Shown: one piece after another, positions 12,912 through 24,825 of the stretch
How the letters are laid out: every line of letters begins with the position of its first letter
Position numbering within the stretch: position 1 is the first letter of the stretch
Source of the DNA: Phoronis australis
Lineage: Eukaryota > Phoronida > Phoronidae
Length of the DNA: 64,000 nt
Direction: 5' to 3'
Assembly (NCBI GenBank): GCA_002633005.1
Contig: NMRA01000206.1
Coordinates: 142,092-206,091, forward strand
Program-made: the position numbers and the translations under genes
Notes under the pieces: generated by a model
What the model was told of the DNA's origin: nothing
Seen by the model: only the letters and a program-made list of their open reading frames with translations
Databases searched by the model: none

Positions 12912-13474
12912 TAGAATGCCGTAAACAACCCTAGTCAACCACCATGGTCTAACCATTGACCTGTGTTCGCAACTATGATCCGACACTGTAGCAGACTTAT
13001 GCTAGTGTGGTAGGGCGGGCGGCCTCTGGGTTGTTGGAAGTCGTTTGTGACGTCCACTGGTGTAATTACTTCCCTTTCCCTCTGACCACCGGACGTACGT
13101 TATGTGCCGCTCATTGGCGTTTTAAAAGTTCTTCAACCTAGATACACGAGTACGTTAATATATTGACTCCTGCTGTGCGTTGCGTTCTTTGATAAAACCG
13201 CAGAGTGTCTACACGTACTAAAACAGAAATCATAAAAACGTTATGTGCACTTACATTAGCAAATTTTCTCCCAATTCTTGCACTTGAAATTCATACTTCA
13301 CGGATATTGTGGCAATGCGATCTGTTGTTTTTTGATATTTTTAAAAGAAGCAAATCAAAATATTGTATTGGTCAAAAGAAATATAATCTAGCATAGCTTC
13401 GTTCTTGAAGTAACACTTCGTTTTATTGCTCGGACAAACGATTCATGTACATCCAAATAGGCGCTGGCGAGACA

Positions 13475-13692
13475 GTGGGGCTCAGTGGTTAGAGCTCCGG
13501 ACTCGTGCATGAGACCTGGGTTCAAATCCTGGCTTCACTGGCTGACATTCGAGCATTGCACAAAGGTGTCTCCTATTCCTCTGAGTTCGGTCTTACTTGT
13601 GAATGTGTGCAAGGGAGTGAATGAGAACTTGGATATTATGCGAAGGCGATTTCTGGGGCTGTGTTCGTGTTTTTTTTTTGTTTTTTTTTTAT
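13475..13692 (+). mobile_element. tRNA-derived SINE
   Basis: The head is tRNA-like. A box A-type segment (GGCTCAGTGGTTAGAGCTCC) is followed about 30 bases later by a near-perfect box B (GGGTTCAAATCC at about 13519-13530). A body and a T-rich tail end near 13690. It does not fold as a complete, functional tRNA because the acceptor stem does not pair, so I call it a SINE rather than a tRNA gene. It lies in an intron of gene A. Confidence 0.7.
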
Positions 13693-14771
13693 TATTAGCG
13701 CAGACGATTTCAGAGTGAAAAGTCGCAATTTTATCAGACACGGAGACTTCATATACATGTACATGACTGGTTTCAAGATTTATCCAAAGTGGTTGTTTAA
13801 TAATACGATGATCGTTTCATCCACAGAACTGGAGATTTGGTAAGCGTTTAATGACATGTTTTGTCGAGAGTGGTAGTTTTCAACATTTCATCCAACTTGC
13901 ACCTTGATTTTAGTTTAGGTGGAGTACCGAAAGAAATGTCAATTTGTAGAGTGCAAAGTAAGTGCCTCAAAAATAAAGTTAAACCGTCACCTAAAGTGCG
14001 TGGGCGATCACATTTCTGTTAATTTGTAAAAGTTTGAACGGTCTGCTATCATGTTCAGTTGCTTATTTGCAGCATAAAAACGACGACTTACTGGTCATTC
14101 ACGTGACGTCAAAAATGGAATTTTCATTTAAAAATATCACTTGATCAACGTTAGTTGAACTATATTTGGGTTCTAACCAGCACATTTGGCTTTTTAGGCC
14201 CATTGAAACAAAATGTACTTATTTTGTAACTGAAAATTTGAAAGAAAAAATGAACCTAGAATAATTATCGCAGCGTCATCATTTTGTCAGGGACGTAGGG
14301 TGCCTTTAGATAATAAAAGATGTCGAGCTTCCTTAAATTTAAGGAGACACTTAAAATCTTAACTAGACGAGAAAAATTTTGAGATTGAAGGGAAAACGTA
14401 GGGTTAAGGAAAATTTGAGGTTCATAAAAGCGTTAAATTGTTACATGCAGAGGGAATATTTCCCAGAAGTAATGTGCACTTTGTGTTGATGAAGTGCTAT
14501 GCCCATTACGTAACTTTAAAAATGTTATTAATTAAAAATGGAATACTAGGCGTCTCAATGTCGTTTGAACTCAGGACTATTAAGCGTTTATGTTGGTATT
14601 ATGCTCTGCATTTCTCTATTTGTAATTTCCCAGTATGATAGACTCGTCGCATGTAGTAGATTTGATTCAATCATAGTACGCGTATTTTACCTGTTGTCAT
14701 TCCCGCGCTAGTTTATTATGGATAAGAACACTTAAAGGCAGTTAATATCTTTGGCCAATAAAATGACTTAC

Positions 14772-14918
14772 TTTTGTTTTTGTTGCATCCTTCTTCTTTT
14801 GCAGTCGTTTCGTTGACACATGCTTTACCACCGCTACATCTCAGCTTCGCATCCAGACAAACTTTTGTACCAGGACAAAAAAACTGATTGATCTTGCAGG
14901 TTTCGGTGATGCCGAGAC
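14772..14918 (-). CDS. Gene A, exon 6: LDL-receptor class A-like module
   Basis: Phase 1-1 exon of 147 nt with acceptor CATTAG and donor AAAA|GTAAGT. A single module carries six cysteines: TCKINQFFC, then PGTKVC, LDAKLRC, SGGKAC, and a last Cys after ETTAKEEG. Spacings (6, 5, 6, 5, 10) fit an LDLa domain, and phase 1-1 exons are typical of shuffled LDLa modules. The calcium box (normally CDG..DC.D.SDE) is not present: the position after Cys4 reads SGGKACVNETT. The fold may therefore be stabilised by disulfides without calcium, or the domain may be degenerate. NET is a possible glycosylation site. Confidence 0.7.
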
Positions 14919-15048
14919 CTAATGATAGAACAATCAGTCAAGTCCATTAGATGACGAGTTTCATTTGTCATTTACTCTCTGCGGATCAGTTTTCTAGACT
15001 GAAATGCGTAGTGGAAACTTTGCACTGTGCCCTAAGGAGCAGCCTTGC

Positions 15049-15535
15049 CCCCAAGCCTCAAGATGGCGCTGATCGGTGTTGTCATTTCGGGCTTGGTTAC
15101 GGGGAATGATGTGTTTCAGAAGTCTGTCTGTGACATACTTTCACGGAAATTGCCGGAATATCGCGAGTAAGATGAAATTATATCAACTTTGAAATTTTTT
15201 GCAGAATAATATAAAAATTAAAATAATGGTTTATTGCTACAGTTTAGGTCTAAATTATTGCAAAAATGATGTACTTTGAATCGGAAACGGGATGATTTGT
15301 GTGATACTATTAATAAAAAGAATGGAAAATAAGTAAGCCAACAACAGTAATGTCAAACCATAACAATACAATGCGTCCTGCTCGAAGAGTAGAGTCAACA
15401 ACGCTTTTGAAAATAAATAAAATCTGTGTTTGCTTCAATGACTTCAAGGCAGCGGCCAATCATGGCTCAGAAAGTAATTCCCATAACCAAGCCTCAAATG
15501 GCTAAACCGATCAGCTTCATCGTGAGGTCTTGGGG
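15049..15535. mobile_element. Small inverted-repeat element (MITE-like, ~490 bp)
   Basis: The left end CCCCAAGCCTCAAGATGGCG and the right end, read in reverse (CCCCAAGACCTCACGATGAA), form imperfect inverted repeats of about 55 bp continuing through GCTGATCGG and GGCTTGGTTA. Each terminal repeat is itself partly palindromic (CCAAGCCT...AGGCTTGG). No ORF. A related terminal piece lies at 26888-26935. It sits in an intron of gene A. Confidence 0.65.
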
Positions 15536-15968
15536 ACGAACCTGTCTATAGAGCGGCATGTGTAGACAATTCCTGAACGAAGAAATGCATGTAAATGAAG
15601 CCAATTTGGATTAACAAAATATTGTTAGCTGGCTAATGTCTACTAGATCAGACGTGATACCGACAAGGAAGGTGCAGTAAAACAGAGTGAAGTGCCTCCT
15701 ACATGTTACTCCCCACATTAATGTTAATCGAGAAACGGTCAAGTACTAAAACTCGTATCATAAATTGCGCATGTCAATTTCGTTTTTTCTGCATTTTGAT
15801 GATCCATAGACGGTATGGAGGTAAACTTTTAATATATTTTGATTTAAATTTGTTTCGACAAAAATAATTGTCATGACACCATACGAATAAAGCGCCACCA
15901 AAGGCATTGAACTTACAAATTCGACGAGACACAGTAAAGGTGGAGACAAAATTAAATCTATACGTTAC

Positions 15969-16089
15969 CAGTAGTGACGGTTGCTGTGTTGGACGGGTTT
16001 TCAAAGTCACATCCAAGTTTCGCTTGAACTATGCGGTCACCGATGTCGCCCATGATAGCAACGAGCAGATTTCCTTTTTTGCCACCACT
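15969..16089 (-). CDS. Gene A, exon 5: second half of a ZP-like module
   Basis: Phase 0 in and phase 1 out, 121 nt, with acceptor TTATTTTAG and donor ACTG|GTAACG. The peptide starts SGGKKGNLLVAIMGDIGDRI and ends with GCDFENPSNTATVT. Joined to exon 4, it gives FQLCG ... GNLLVAIMGD ... LGCDFE, the cysteine-glycine, beta-strand, terminal-Cys-aromatic order seen in ZP modules. This is a pattern match, not a profile hit. Confidence 0.65.
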
Positions 16090-17669
16090 CTAAAATAACA
16101 AACCGCGAAGTTAACGTCACATTTCCTGAACGGTGCCGCCAGTCTCACTTCCAGGAATTATGCGTTTAACGTGTACTTCATATATCCTTGATGTTAGATT
16201 CGTGATACTGTATTAGAAACAATGCATATTTTTCAAAACGAACGGGTGCTCAACTGGTCCGCAAATAGATGCATACGATATTTTTTATAGACGTACAGTG
16301 CCTACGAGCGGATTAAGAGGGACCGCCACCCAAGTTCCTTCCTCCTCCCCCCCTCTTCTTTCGTACACATGTATTTAACGTAGCAATGAGGATTGACCAT
16401 GTACCATGGGTTCTCATTGGGTATCAAAGCGCAGTAATATTAAAACATTCCTGGTGCTTGGGAAATAATATTCAAACATCCAGATTTGTTGATGTTCAGA
16501 AATGCATAATTATACTGCTTTATCTATTGCTAATTGCTTTTGTTTGGGATAACTACAACCACAAGAACCGAGTAAATGAGTGCATGCCACCCAAGGTCGT
16601 GTTTTTGCCAAACTCCGCCTCGCTAAAACAAAAGGCAACACAACAATGCGTGTATTAGGTTCAAGACATACAGTGCTGTAGTGGTAAAATTAGAAGTAAG
16701 TACATGTAGGTGCCCAAAGCCCACCTTATCACCTTGAGGACTGAACGTAACTTACGGTGCGTAGGCGCTACGTTCAAATGCCAAAGTGGTTAGCTGCGGC
16801 TACGTGCGCCTACGCCCCACTACAGCATTGAAGACACAAGTCATTGCTTGCCCCCTCCTGTGACCAGACTGCGTTTACTTACAGCTGTAGTAATCCAATG
16901 CGAGTGTCTTGGTTATCTCCACCTGATTCCACGTGCAGGCATTTACAGTCGAATAACTATGCTAACATTGTCTAGTGCATTGTTGTGCGACCACAGATAC
17001 TCCCCTCTTATGTTTGGCTGAAACACTGCACGATAACTTTTGATATACCATAACAATGCTCAAGGATGTCACGGACCTCAGTGTCCCATTGCATGAAACA
17101 GTCCCAACTGGAGACTCACTGACTAAGTTCCGAAATCTGCTGCGAATTTGTGAGCTTATGAAAACACTACAGTGCTGTCCGAGTCTCATTACTCAGTCAG
17201 TTTTGGTTTCCATAACAATCGAGAGTGAAGTTTACGTTAAATTCTCAATATTAATGAAAATAAATAGGGATATTTTTCATGCAACGCCCCTAATTTATGG
17301 ACAAAGTCTCTAATTTTTATTGAATTGAGGGCACAATTTTTGCTACATTTCTGAGAATAGCCAAAAAAGCTCATAATAAAAGATAAATAATGATAGAACA
17401 ATATCAAATGTGAGAATAAATAACAAACCAAATGCCCAAAATATTTAGGAAACTAAATTGAGCCCCTACTTGGGCTTGTTTCAAGCAACCGGGCATTGAC
17501 TTCGAAATTCGCATTAACGGAAAGCGGGTGCCGCTTGAAAATACCTAATGCGACGAGTACCTCGATGGTGAGACATGGATTACGTCTGATTGAACTCGAT
17601 CCGCAAATGGTTGTCAAAGACGCCTCCCTAGTCGGTGAACGACTGGTTTACGTATACATTGTAACTTAC

Positions 17670-17890
17670 CTCCAGTTTAACTCCGCATAGTTGGAAATGT
17701 TGTTTCGCCACCGACAGCCTGACTTCTTGGCTAGCTTCCGGTTTAATTTTGGTGTAACAATACTTCGTGTAATCAGGGTTAGATATGTTGCCTTCCATTG
17801 TCCGCATAAGCTTGTATGTATGCGTCGATGATGAAAATGTGGCTATCACGTGAAAGGCAGGTGCTTCCAAACCATCGCAGACATATGTCA
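17670..17890 (-). CDS. Gene A, exon 4: first half of a ZP-like module
   Basis: 221-nt exon, phase 1 in and phase 0 out, ending at the perfect donor CTGGAG|GTAAGT. The peptide contains TYVCDGLEAPAFHVIATFSS, a central YTKYCYTKIK, and ends QHFQLCGVKLE. Cysteines occur at the start, middle and within CG near the end, as in ZP-N/ZP-C modules. The motif FHVIATFSSS aligns with FFIVTFTNSH in gene B and FRIVIFFSES in gene C, which is the best evidence that the three genes are paralogues. An NIS glycosylation site is present. Confidence 0.7.
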
Positions 17891-18000
17891 CTTTAGAAGA
17901 AAATATTCAGTGGGTTAAAACATTGAAGAAATGCAATTCAACAAGAGACCACTGGCTACCAAATCATAATGCCGACGCAAAGGTTTTTTATTTCAGGTAC

Positions 18001-18142
18001 AATATTTGAAAAGGCATGGCTCATCTAGGTTTTTTTCAGCGCGCTTTACAGTTGCCACAAAGATAATTGTGCTGTTGCGTGTACTTTTCTCTCCTGTTTT
18101 GGCCTGTCCACATATACTGAAACGACTTTCCGATCCAGTTCC
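18001..18142 (-). CDS. Gene A, exon 3: end of an upstream ZP-like module
   Basis: The acceptor GCATTGTTTCAG gives phase 0, and a T|GTACCT donor gives phase 1, matching the next exon. The 142-nt exon reads GTGSESRFSICGQAKTGEKS, then NSTIIFVATVKRAEKNLDEP and CLFKY. The order F..CG, a beta strand with TI.F.A.V, and a final C.F.Y resembles the end of a ZP-N module and parallels FQLCG...GCDF in exons 4-5. The first half of this module (phase 1 to 0) was not found between 18.2 and 19.7 kb. The donor is weaker than others in the gene. Confidence 0.55.
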
Positions 18143-19378
18143 CTGAAACAATGCTCTGTAATCTTCGACAACCCTCAAAAGTTTGGAGGAAAATTTGAAA
18201 ACTCCTTTTAAAGTCTGTTAAAGGGGCAAGTGTGACTTCTGCTCTAAGCGAATTTCACGGTGCAACAGTGGGAAAAGGTCACCCACCAAGGACCATAATT
18301 CCCAATTTGTGAGATGATGTTTTTAGATGATTCCTGAGTGTAACTTGAAGAGTGACGTCAATGATGCCTTAGGAGGTCACTAACAAGGATTGGTTGAAGT
18401 CAACAAATTGGATTTAGTAACTTTTTGTATGCGTTAGGACTTCTAATCAGAACGCATTTAAAAGGAGTGTTCACAAACTGGAAAGTAATTAGCATAACAT
18501 TAGTTTGAAAAATGCTGACTGAAGACGACTAGCGAGACCTTAAGCTATTGAACATAGCTTGGCCACGACTTTTAAGTTTTCGAAATGCCTACATCGCCTT
18601 GGGTATGGAATGTCGCAAAATGTCTGGCGAATAGGTTTTTTCTCGACTGTAACACGGAAGTCACGCAGTTCTTGGGTCCAATGAATCTGTTTCGAATGTC
18701 TCGGCAACGGCTATGAACCAGAAAATTTTGAGATCATATAGCACCCTAATCTGGACATTACATAACGAAAAGTGAGAATTTTCAAACTAATACTTGCAGG
18801 AGTTTTGGATATCGATCGAACGATGATTTGACTCCGGTATTTGACTTATGCTATCCATGTTCTAAAGTTAGTTCCAAACATTTGTCCACATATCTAGCCA
18901 AAATGTTTACCTACCTTTCGGCAAAGCGTTGTATCCCTGGAAGACAGAAACAAGCGGATAATTTTACAGGAAATCAGGAAACACATCTTTTTGAAGAGGA
19001 AGTAGGACGATGCTTCATCGACCTCCTTCACAAAAGGATCATCTGGCAGATGTACTACGACTTAATCTTAGGACACTTACATTGACGTCACTGCCAATTC
19101 GCCAAGGAACATCGTGGATTGACTTTCAGTGGTGGATCTAGGATATCACCAGGGGGGGCGTCAACATTTTGTCCGGCTGTAAGCATTCGCGCAAACCACT
19201 ATTGTAGATGCGCATAGCACCGAATGGGGGAGGTCGGGAGGGGGCTTTGCCCAGGAAATTTTTCTGTTTTTTCCTCTAAAAATCAAGCATTTTTCCTTCA
19301 TTTTTGAAGTATTATCCAAGAAAAAAGACAAAAAACACGAAGAACGTGTCAAAACAGGAAAAACTGCAAGAACCACAG

Positions 19379-19437
19379 ACTCGTACTCACGACCTTGAGG
19401 ATAGAGCGCGCGTGCTTGACCACTAAACCACCACGAT
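19379..19437 (-). mobile_element. tRNA-derived SINE head (minus strand)
   Basis: Read on minus: TCGTGGTGGTTTAGTGGTCA (box A region) and GGTCGTGAGTACGAGTC (box B region). It is preceded on the plus strand (19128-19160) by GTGGTGGATCTAGGATATCA and a G-run, a start typical of another dispersed repeat. It is probably a composite of decayed repeats within an intron of gene A. Confidence 0.5.
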
Positions 19438-19693
19438 TTAACATACTAACTTTATACTAAGTGACCTACTTGTTTATGGTCCACAGTGTTTGCGTGGGAA
19501 ACCTACTTCTTTTTGTAATGCTTATTACACGTTTTATATTTTATGCAATCGGTTCTTAACAAATTTGTTGTATTTAAAATAGTCAATAATGACGGGATTG
19601 CTTTGGAAATTGTCTTAAGTTAAGGTTTGACAAAGAGAGAATTATGAGTTTCTGAGTGATTCACTAAGGCTTCGATTAAAATTCACATCTTAC

Positions 19694-19734
19694 CAGCAGC
19701 TTCAGTTTTTTCATCGTCATTCAGGTTCCATTTT
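19694..19734 (-). CDS. Gene A, small upstream exon (acidic linker)
   Basis: 41-nt exon reading KWNLNDDEKTEAAG. The acceptor TTTTAAAG gives phase 2 and the donor GCTG|GTAAGA gives phase 1. It is acidic like the corresponding gene C exon (59465-59584), which also starts in phase 2. Such a short exon could be chance. Its phase 1 end does not fit the phase 0 start at 18142, so one exon is missing between them. The signal-peptide exon of gene A was not identified. Confidence 0.4.
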
Positions 19735-19999
19735 CTTTAAAACATTAAGTACATTTTCTTCCCTGCGCAATGGAGCAGACGACGGAAACGGAATCGTAGT
19801 GTGCAACGCCACTGCTGGTCGCCTGGGATATTGCTGGAGAGCCTACACTTAGCCATAGTTCCGTTACGAATGCGCCGTGTTCCGAATTTGACAACTGAAA
19901 TTGGATCTGAGCCCCCCCCCCCAAACACTAAAACTGGATACATTTAAATCTTGTTTCATCCGTATCATTTCAATTACCGGGGTTAATTAATAAACTCAA

Positions 20000-22400
20000 C
20001 ATTTCCTTACGCTCTTGCTGTTTTAATTTTTGCGGCAGCCNTTTTTAGTCAAATTCACAAGGACACACAGAGATCACATTTCACAGTGATATCGTCCCTT
20101 CCGTGCATAGTTCTCTTCCGGAACATCCGGGTATTTTTGTCGCCTACAGTCACCCACACAGTGTATCTAATCTGCGCATGTATGAACTTCAATCAGAACT
20201 GCAAAGACATTTGTTCTACATACGGCTGAAAATCATTCATCAAGCAGGCTTCAAAAGACCCACTCGACGTCGTTATCAATCCGTAGACTGTTTTTTCTGA
20301 AGAACTCAACGTAATTCCATATTAATTTTTGACAGCCACGAGACTTTCTGTTTTGAATTTCGCCCGTGCGCTGATAAATGTTCTGGATAGCAAAAATCCG
20401 GGTGGTCAAATCGCCCAAGCGGTCCTTATTGCCATCCAATTTCGAGGGGGCCCAATATCGCCGTCTGTCAACAAACAGGACATGTTATGCTGTGAAAGGA
20501 AGGGGGAAGTGTCGGTGAAAAAATGGGAAATTTAGCTATCGTCCAGTCTTTTTTCAGTGTACTACAACATTTTCAAAATGGCTTCCATTCGAAATTCGCG
20601 AAGTATTTATGACTGTCTGGTTATTCTGAGAGCTTTAAAACATTCGAGGACCGTAAGCGTCATTTTCTTGACTTCTGGACATTGTTTATGTGACTGAAAG
20701 TTCACCTTAGTGAGTACATGTATGCCGGCATTTGAGCGTTACGTTGTACTTACTTTGATCAAAACGCTGCAGACTAACAGAAAGCGCAACGACAGCATCC
20801 TGAAAAAAAAAACATGTACAGCCTGCAGTGCTACGGTCCGACCCGGGAAAGACATGGAAAACAACGATACAATACCTATTTATGATCTGAAAGCGAAATA
20901 TTGACACTATGTGTACAAGTTCATCAGTCTTTAACCCAAGATTGTACAAATAAGGAATTAAAGATGGGGCTTGGCCTGCCAGGGATCAAAATCTACCAAT
21001 GAACCCTAACTTTCGTCAGACGGCGGATGCGCTTAATTTATACCCTGAAAAAGCTATCAATCCTTAGTTGGGTGTCGCCTAAGGCCCTATTGTCCAGTGA
21101 TGATCGCACACCAAATATAGGACTGTTCAATCTTGTGCTGAGCTAAACGTATGCTTGCGAGATAGTTAGGATACATTTATGAACGCTAGTCTTAATTTAC
21201 TGGTCTGCCTTTGGTTATATACCTTATCTTCCTTCTTGTGAAAGTCGCATTTTAACGAGAAATGATGAATTTCTATGCCGTCTGCCTTACGAATGGGAGT
21301 AAAATTACATAACGTTTACTGTGGTGAAACTTTTCTTATTTGGTTTAGATGAATGTCCAAAACGTGACCATAGTTGAGTCGTATCTGCGCTGTGGGATTT
21401 AAGGTTATGTAGTTATGTATTATTCCTATTACGTGACCAAAAGGAAAGGTGCATCCATGCTAAAACAACGATACCCCATTTCGTTCGAAATGTTCAATAT
21501 TGATTTTCAGAAACGCTTTTACATTTTTCTAAATTTATGTTTCGTTTTCGTATAATGTAATTTTTGTTGTTTTTTTTTCATAAAACTCTTAAAACTAATG
21601 AAAGTCCTAATTTAAAATTAATAACATTTTAAAGATCAGTTCATAAGAGATGGTATCTGAAAATTTCCTATGAGTCCGGTCAGTCACTCCTGACTACATG
21701 TATGATGTTTTGAAGTTCGCCAAGTTTGACCTTTTTTCGAGGATCCTATACAAAACGTCACAGGTGTCCACAATCTTGCAGATGAAAACGTGATTTGCAA
21801 GTGCAAGTTATGGAGGTTTGTAACACACAATGACAATGTTTCACTAAATGTTTGGAACTACACTGTGATGTTTAAATTGAACTCGGCGTTTCGTGGTACA
21901 TGTATGTAAATATGTGTTTTTAAAAGCAATCATAAGCCTGAGCAGTGTTTTGCAGACGCAAGGAAGTCGCGAAAACACAAGGTCAAACGACACTGCTTTT
22001 TCTCGCGAGAATTGCCATCTTTGCGATATTGACATTTTTATTTTACAAAAGTATTGCAAGTTGTAGCATGGGTTTAAAATCAAAAGCAAACTTCAAACGC
22101 CCACCTTCCCCATGATATGTTCATGCTTGACCCAGACATTTGACCTAAAGGAATACCAAATCTTTTTTTGTAATTTCAATCAGTCCTCGCTCAGTCACCT
22201 ATCAGGGTATAACTGTTGAAACTTTGAGGGATAAAAGCTGGATTCAACTAAAGTATCACGGTTCGGTACCGTTGGTCTACTCACACAAGCAGTTGCTATC
22301 TAACCCATTTTTTGTTTTAGAAAAAATGATGGAAAGGTCATTGTTAATATATTTTAATAGACCAAAACGAGTTATGGTACCACGATTAAAGTAATCTGCC
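20000..22400. other. Non-coding stretch upstream of gene A exons
   Basis: No supported exon. The short ORFs at 20251-20535 overlap on both strands and have no consistent splice signals. The first exon of gene A may lie here undetected. Confidence 0.3.
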
Positions 22401-22410
22401 ATTGATGGAA

Positions 22411-22482
22411 AGAGTTTTAGCTGAGCCAGCAAAGCGTTGGACTGCGACCATTGAGGTTGCGAGTTCGATTCCGCCTGCCGAG
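22411..22482 (+). mobile_element. tRNA-derived SINE head
   Basis: A tRNA-like stretch (TTAGCTGAGCCAGCAAAGCG, then GGTTGCGAGTTCGATTCC as box B). The outer stem does not pair, so a functional tRNA gene is unlikely. Confidence 0.55.
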
Positions 22483-23971
22483 ACCCCAGATGTGCGCCAA
22501 TTTCAAGAACACGATTACCCAGCTGTACTAACTGGTGATATACTTACATGTACACTATACGTGTATGTTGTTGGGATTATGGCTTAGTTGACGTGAGAAG
22601 TGACGAGAACTACGTTTCTTCCATAAATTATTCAAATTTGCCGTTTGACCTCGAATTTGGTTGCACCTAATCACTACATGTACATCAGTTTTGTGCCGGA
22701 TATCGGATATCGTCATGGATTTCGTGGTGCAAAAAATCAACGCAACAAAGCAAGTAATCAATTATTTGAAACAAAGAAAATATTCAAAGTGAAGTTTATT
22801 GGAGAAGTCCAAGCCGAATACACAATCATTTTATAAATTAACCAATGCCTAATGTACGGCTTTTGGTAATTTGTGTCGCACCCCGTACCCGTACAACGCA
22901 CAGCAGCAACAAATTTAATCACGCACAAAAGAAATGTACCCACGTGCACATTGGGGGACAATACTGTACTCAAATCTGTGGAGCACTTTTACGGTGATAG
23001 TGTCTTACGCCTACCAGACATCCCTCTGCACGACTTAAGTATCATATTACCAATTAAAGTATCTTGATTTGTCTTACATTGAATGATAAATTCGTGGATG
23101 AGCGATCAATGCATTTGTTCAATTTCTTTCGCTGGAAAGTCGCCAACGTTGTCCTTTCTGTGTGTTTGATAAAACACAGGTTATTGTATGTACCTGTAGA
23201 CATTATAACCTACATTTACACTAAGATCTCACTGCATGATGTAGTTGTAGATAATAGTTTGGCTGAAATTCTTGTACAACCATATTCGTCAAGTGACGTC
23301 AATTCATAACTCTTGTAATACAAAATGAGTTAATTTAGGGAACTCTTCAAGGAAAGAGACTTGTAAGTCATGGCTTAAGACAGAAATTTGGACTTAGGCT
23401 CCACATAAACATTTCCGAAAAATAGTTTAATCTCATTTCAGCAAAAGTACAAAGTCCCTGAGAACATACACAGAATAGCTAGTTACTGTACTGTGATAAC
23501 TTCAATAAATTATTTCTAGAGTGTGACGCGCTCGTGATTACTTCGCTAAACCTTTAATAACCAATTGTGATGTTGGACCGTAAGACCTAATTTCTGTCGT
23601 ACTGTAGTCTTAATTCACTTTCATGAAACTGGTCCCACCTGGCTGAGATTTCTCGCAGTCAAACTGTGTCAGAGAAACAACGTTCATCTAATATCTGTAA
23701 CATAGGAAATCTGATTCTAAATAGCCGTTGCTATCAAACTTACATGATAATTTGCAACGCATTCAACAAATGTGAAAAACTCGCTTATGCTCGGCGCTGG
23801 TGGGCGTTAACTTCATTATGAAGTCATATGCCATCGAAAGGTTGCAAGCTGCTATTCATGATCAGGTATCGACATTCCTCATTTTTTCTAATGTGGAAAA
23901 CTGTGCTCTTTTTGGTGAACAAATAGTGGAACGGGACGTAAATTTTCAGTTGAAACTGATATTTGCGTTAT

Positions 23972-24269
23972 TCATTCCGCTGCATCAATTTTGCAAACGT
24001 CGACTTCTTGTTCAGAGAGCTCAGTCCTCTCGATTGCATTTATATTTTCATTCGCCTCAAATAGTGCAGCGGAATCATTTTCGGTCGAGTTCAGCTGAGA
24101 CGACTTGCTGGAATTCTTTTTCCTTTTACCCTTTTTACCCTTCTTGCGAGGGCGACCTTGGCTCTTCTCAGACTCTTTGTCATTTACGCTTAAAGACGAT
24201 GTTCCTTTGTCTAAGTCTTCATAATATTGTTGCAAACCAACGTTACAACGGACGATGTTTAAGCAGGTG
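23972..24269 (-). CDS. Gene E, exon 2: basic then acidic cytoplasmic tail
   Basis: The exon starts at GAAACGGTTTC... acceptor TTTCAG|C in phase 2 and runs 99 codons to the stop. It encodes the C-terminal tail of the single-pass membrane protein begun at 25295. A strongly basic run GRPRKKGKKGKRKK lies at about protein residues 194-207, followed by Ser/Asn-rich and then acidic sequence ending SEQEVDVCKIDAAE. The basic run could act as a nuclear localisation signal or a membrane-lipid or nucleic-acid binding patch, and begins with the GRP of an AT-hook-like motif. No catalytic motif is seen. Confidence 0.65.
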
Positions 24270-24825
24270 CTGAAACGAAACGGTAAAACGGAGTGCTCTG
24301 ACGTTAGAAAACTCTCATTTCTGGTCAACAAGGACATTCATGCCTCCAAACATTCTGTCTTTTTGGTCGCCATTATGTGCACAACACTTTTCGTCCGATG
24401 GAGTGGTACCAGGCTTTTGATAACGTTGTTTCATTAAGAATAGATTCATGTTGTATCATTGAGAGAGCCCCTGAGCGCTTTCACGAAAGCAGTACTTGGA
24501 CCTAGAATATTCTGTTGATCCACACATAGCTGGAGTTCATATAGATATTTGTTTTAGCTAGGGGGCACTCCTAGATCCTTTCTGGCGCAAAGAGGATGTC
24601 TTACGAAGGGGTTTAGGCACTTCCGAAATTGTTACATCATGATTCCCGAACAAGGTTTCAATCATATTGCAACCATCTCGATTTTGTCAGGTACATGTAC
24701 AATAAAGTATGACCGAAAATTCAACATGCCAGATTATATACCAGTAGCATTAGCATCTAAACTTGGCGACTTTTACTTTATTAACACCAACAGTCAATTT
24801 TCATGTGTGGTATCCATTCACTCAC
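24270..24825 (-). other. Intron of gene E
   Basis: Begins with the donor AAAAC|GTGAGT and ends TTTCAG. Both sides are phase 2, so splicing restores the frame. Without splicing, exon 1 would stop one codon later at TGA. Confidence 0.65.

Noticed and set aside
13475-13545. Functional tRNA gene
   Set aside because: Boxes A and B present but acceptor stem does not pair and a SINE-like tail follows.
16962-17313. Overlapping ORFs on both strands
   Set aside because: No consistent splice signals; intronic to gene A.
22873-23067. Plus ORF with TCTLGDNTVLKSVEHFYGDS
   Set aside because: Looks protein-like but lacks a convincing acceptor and donor pair.
23800-24273. 157-residue plus-strand ORF
   Set aside because: Opposite strand of gene E exon 2, whose splice phase and domain layout are better supported.
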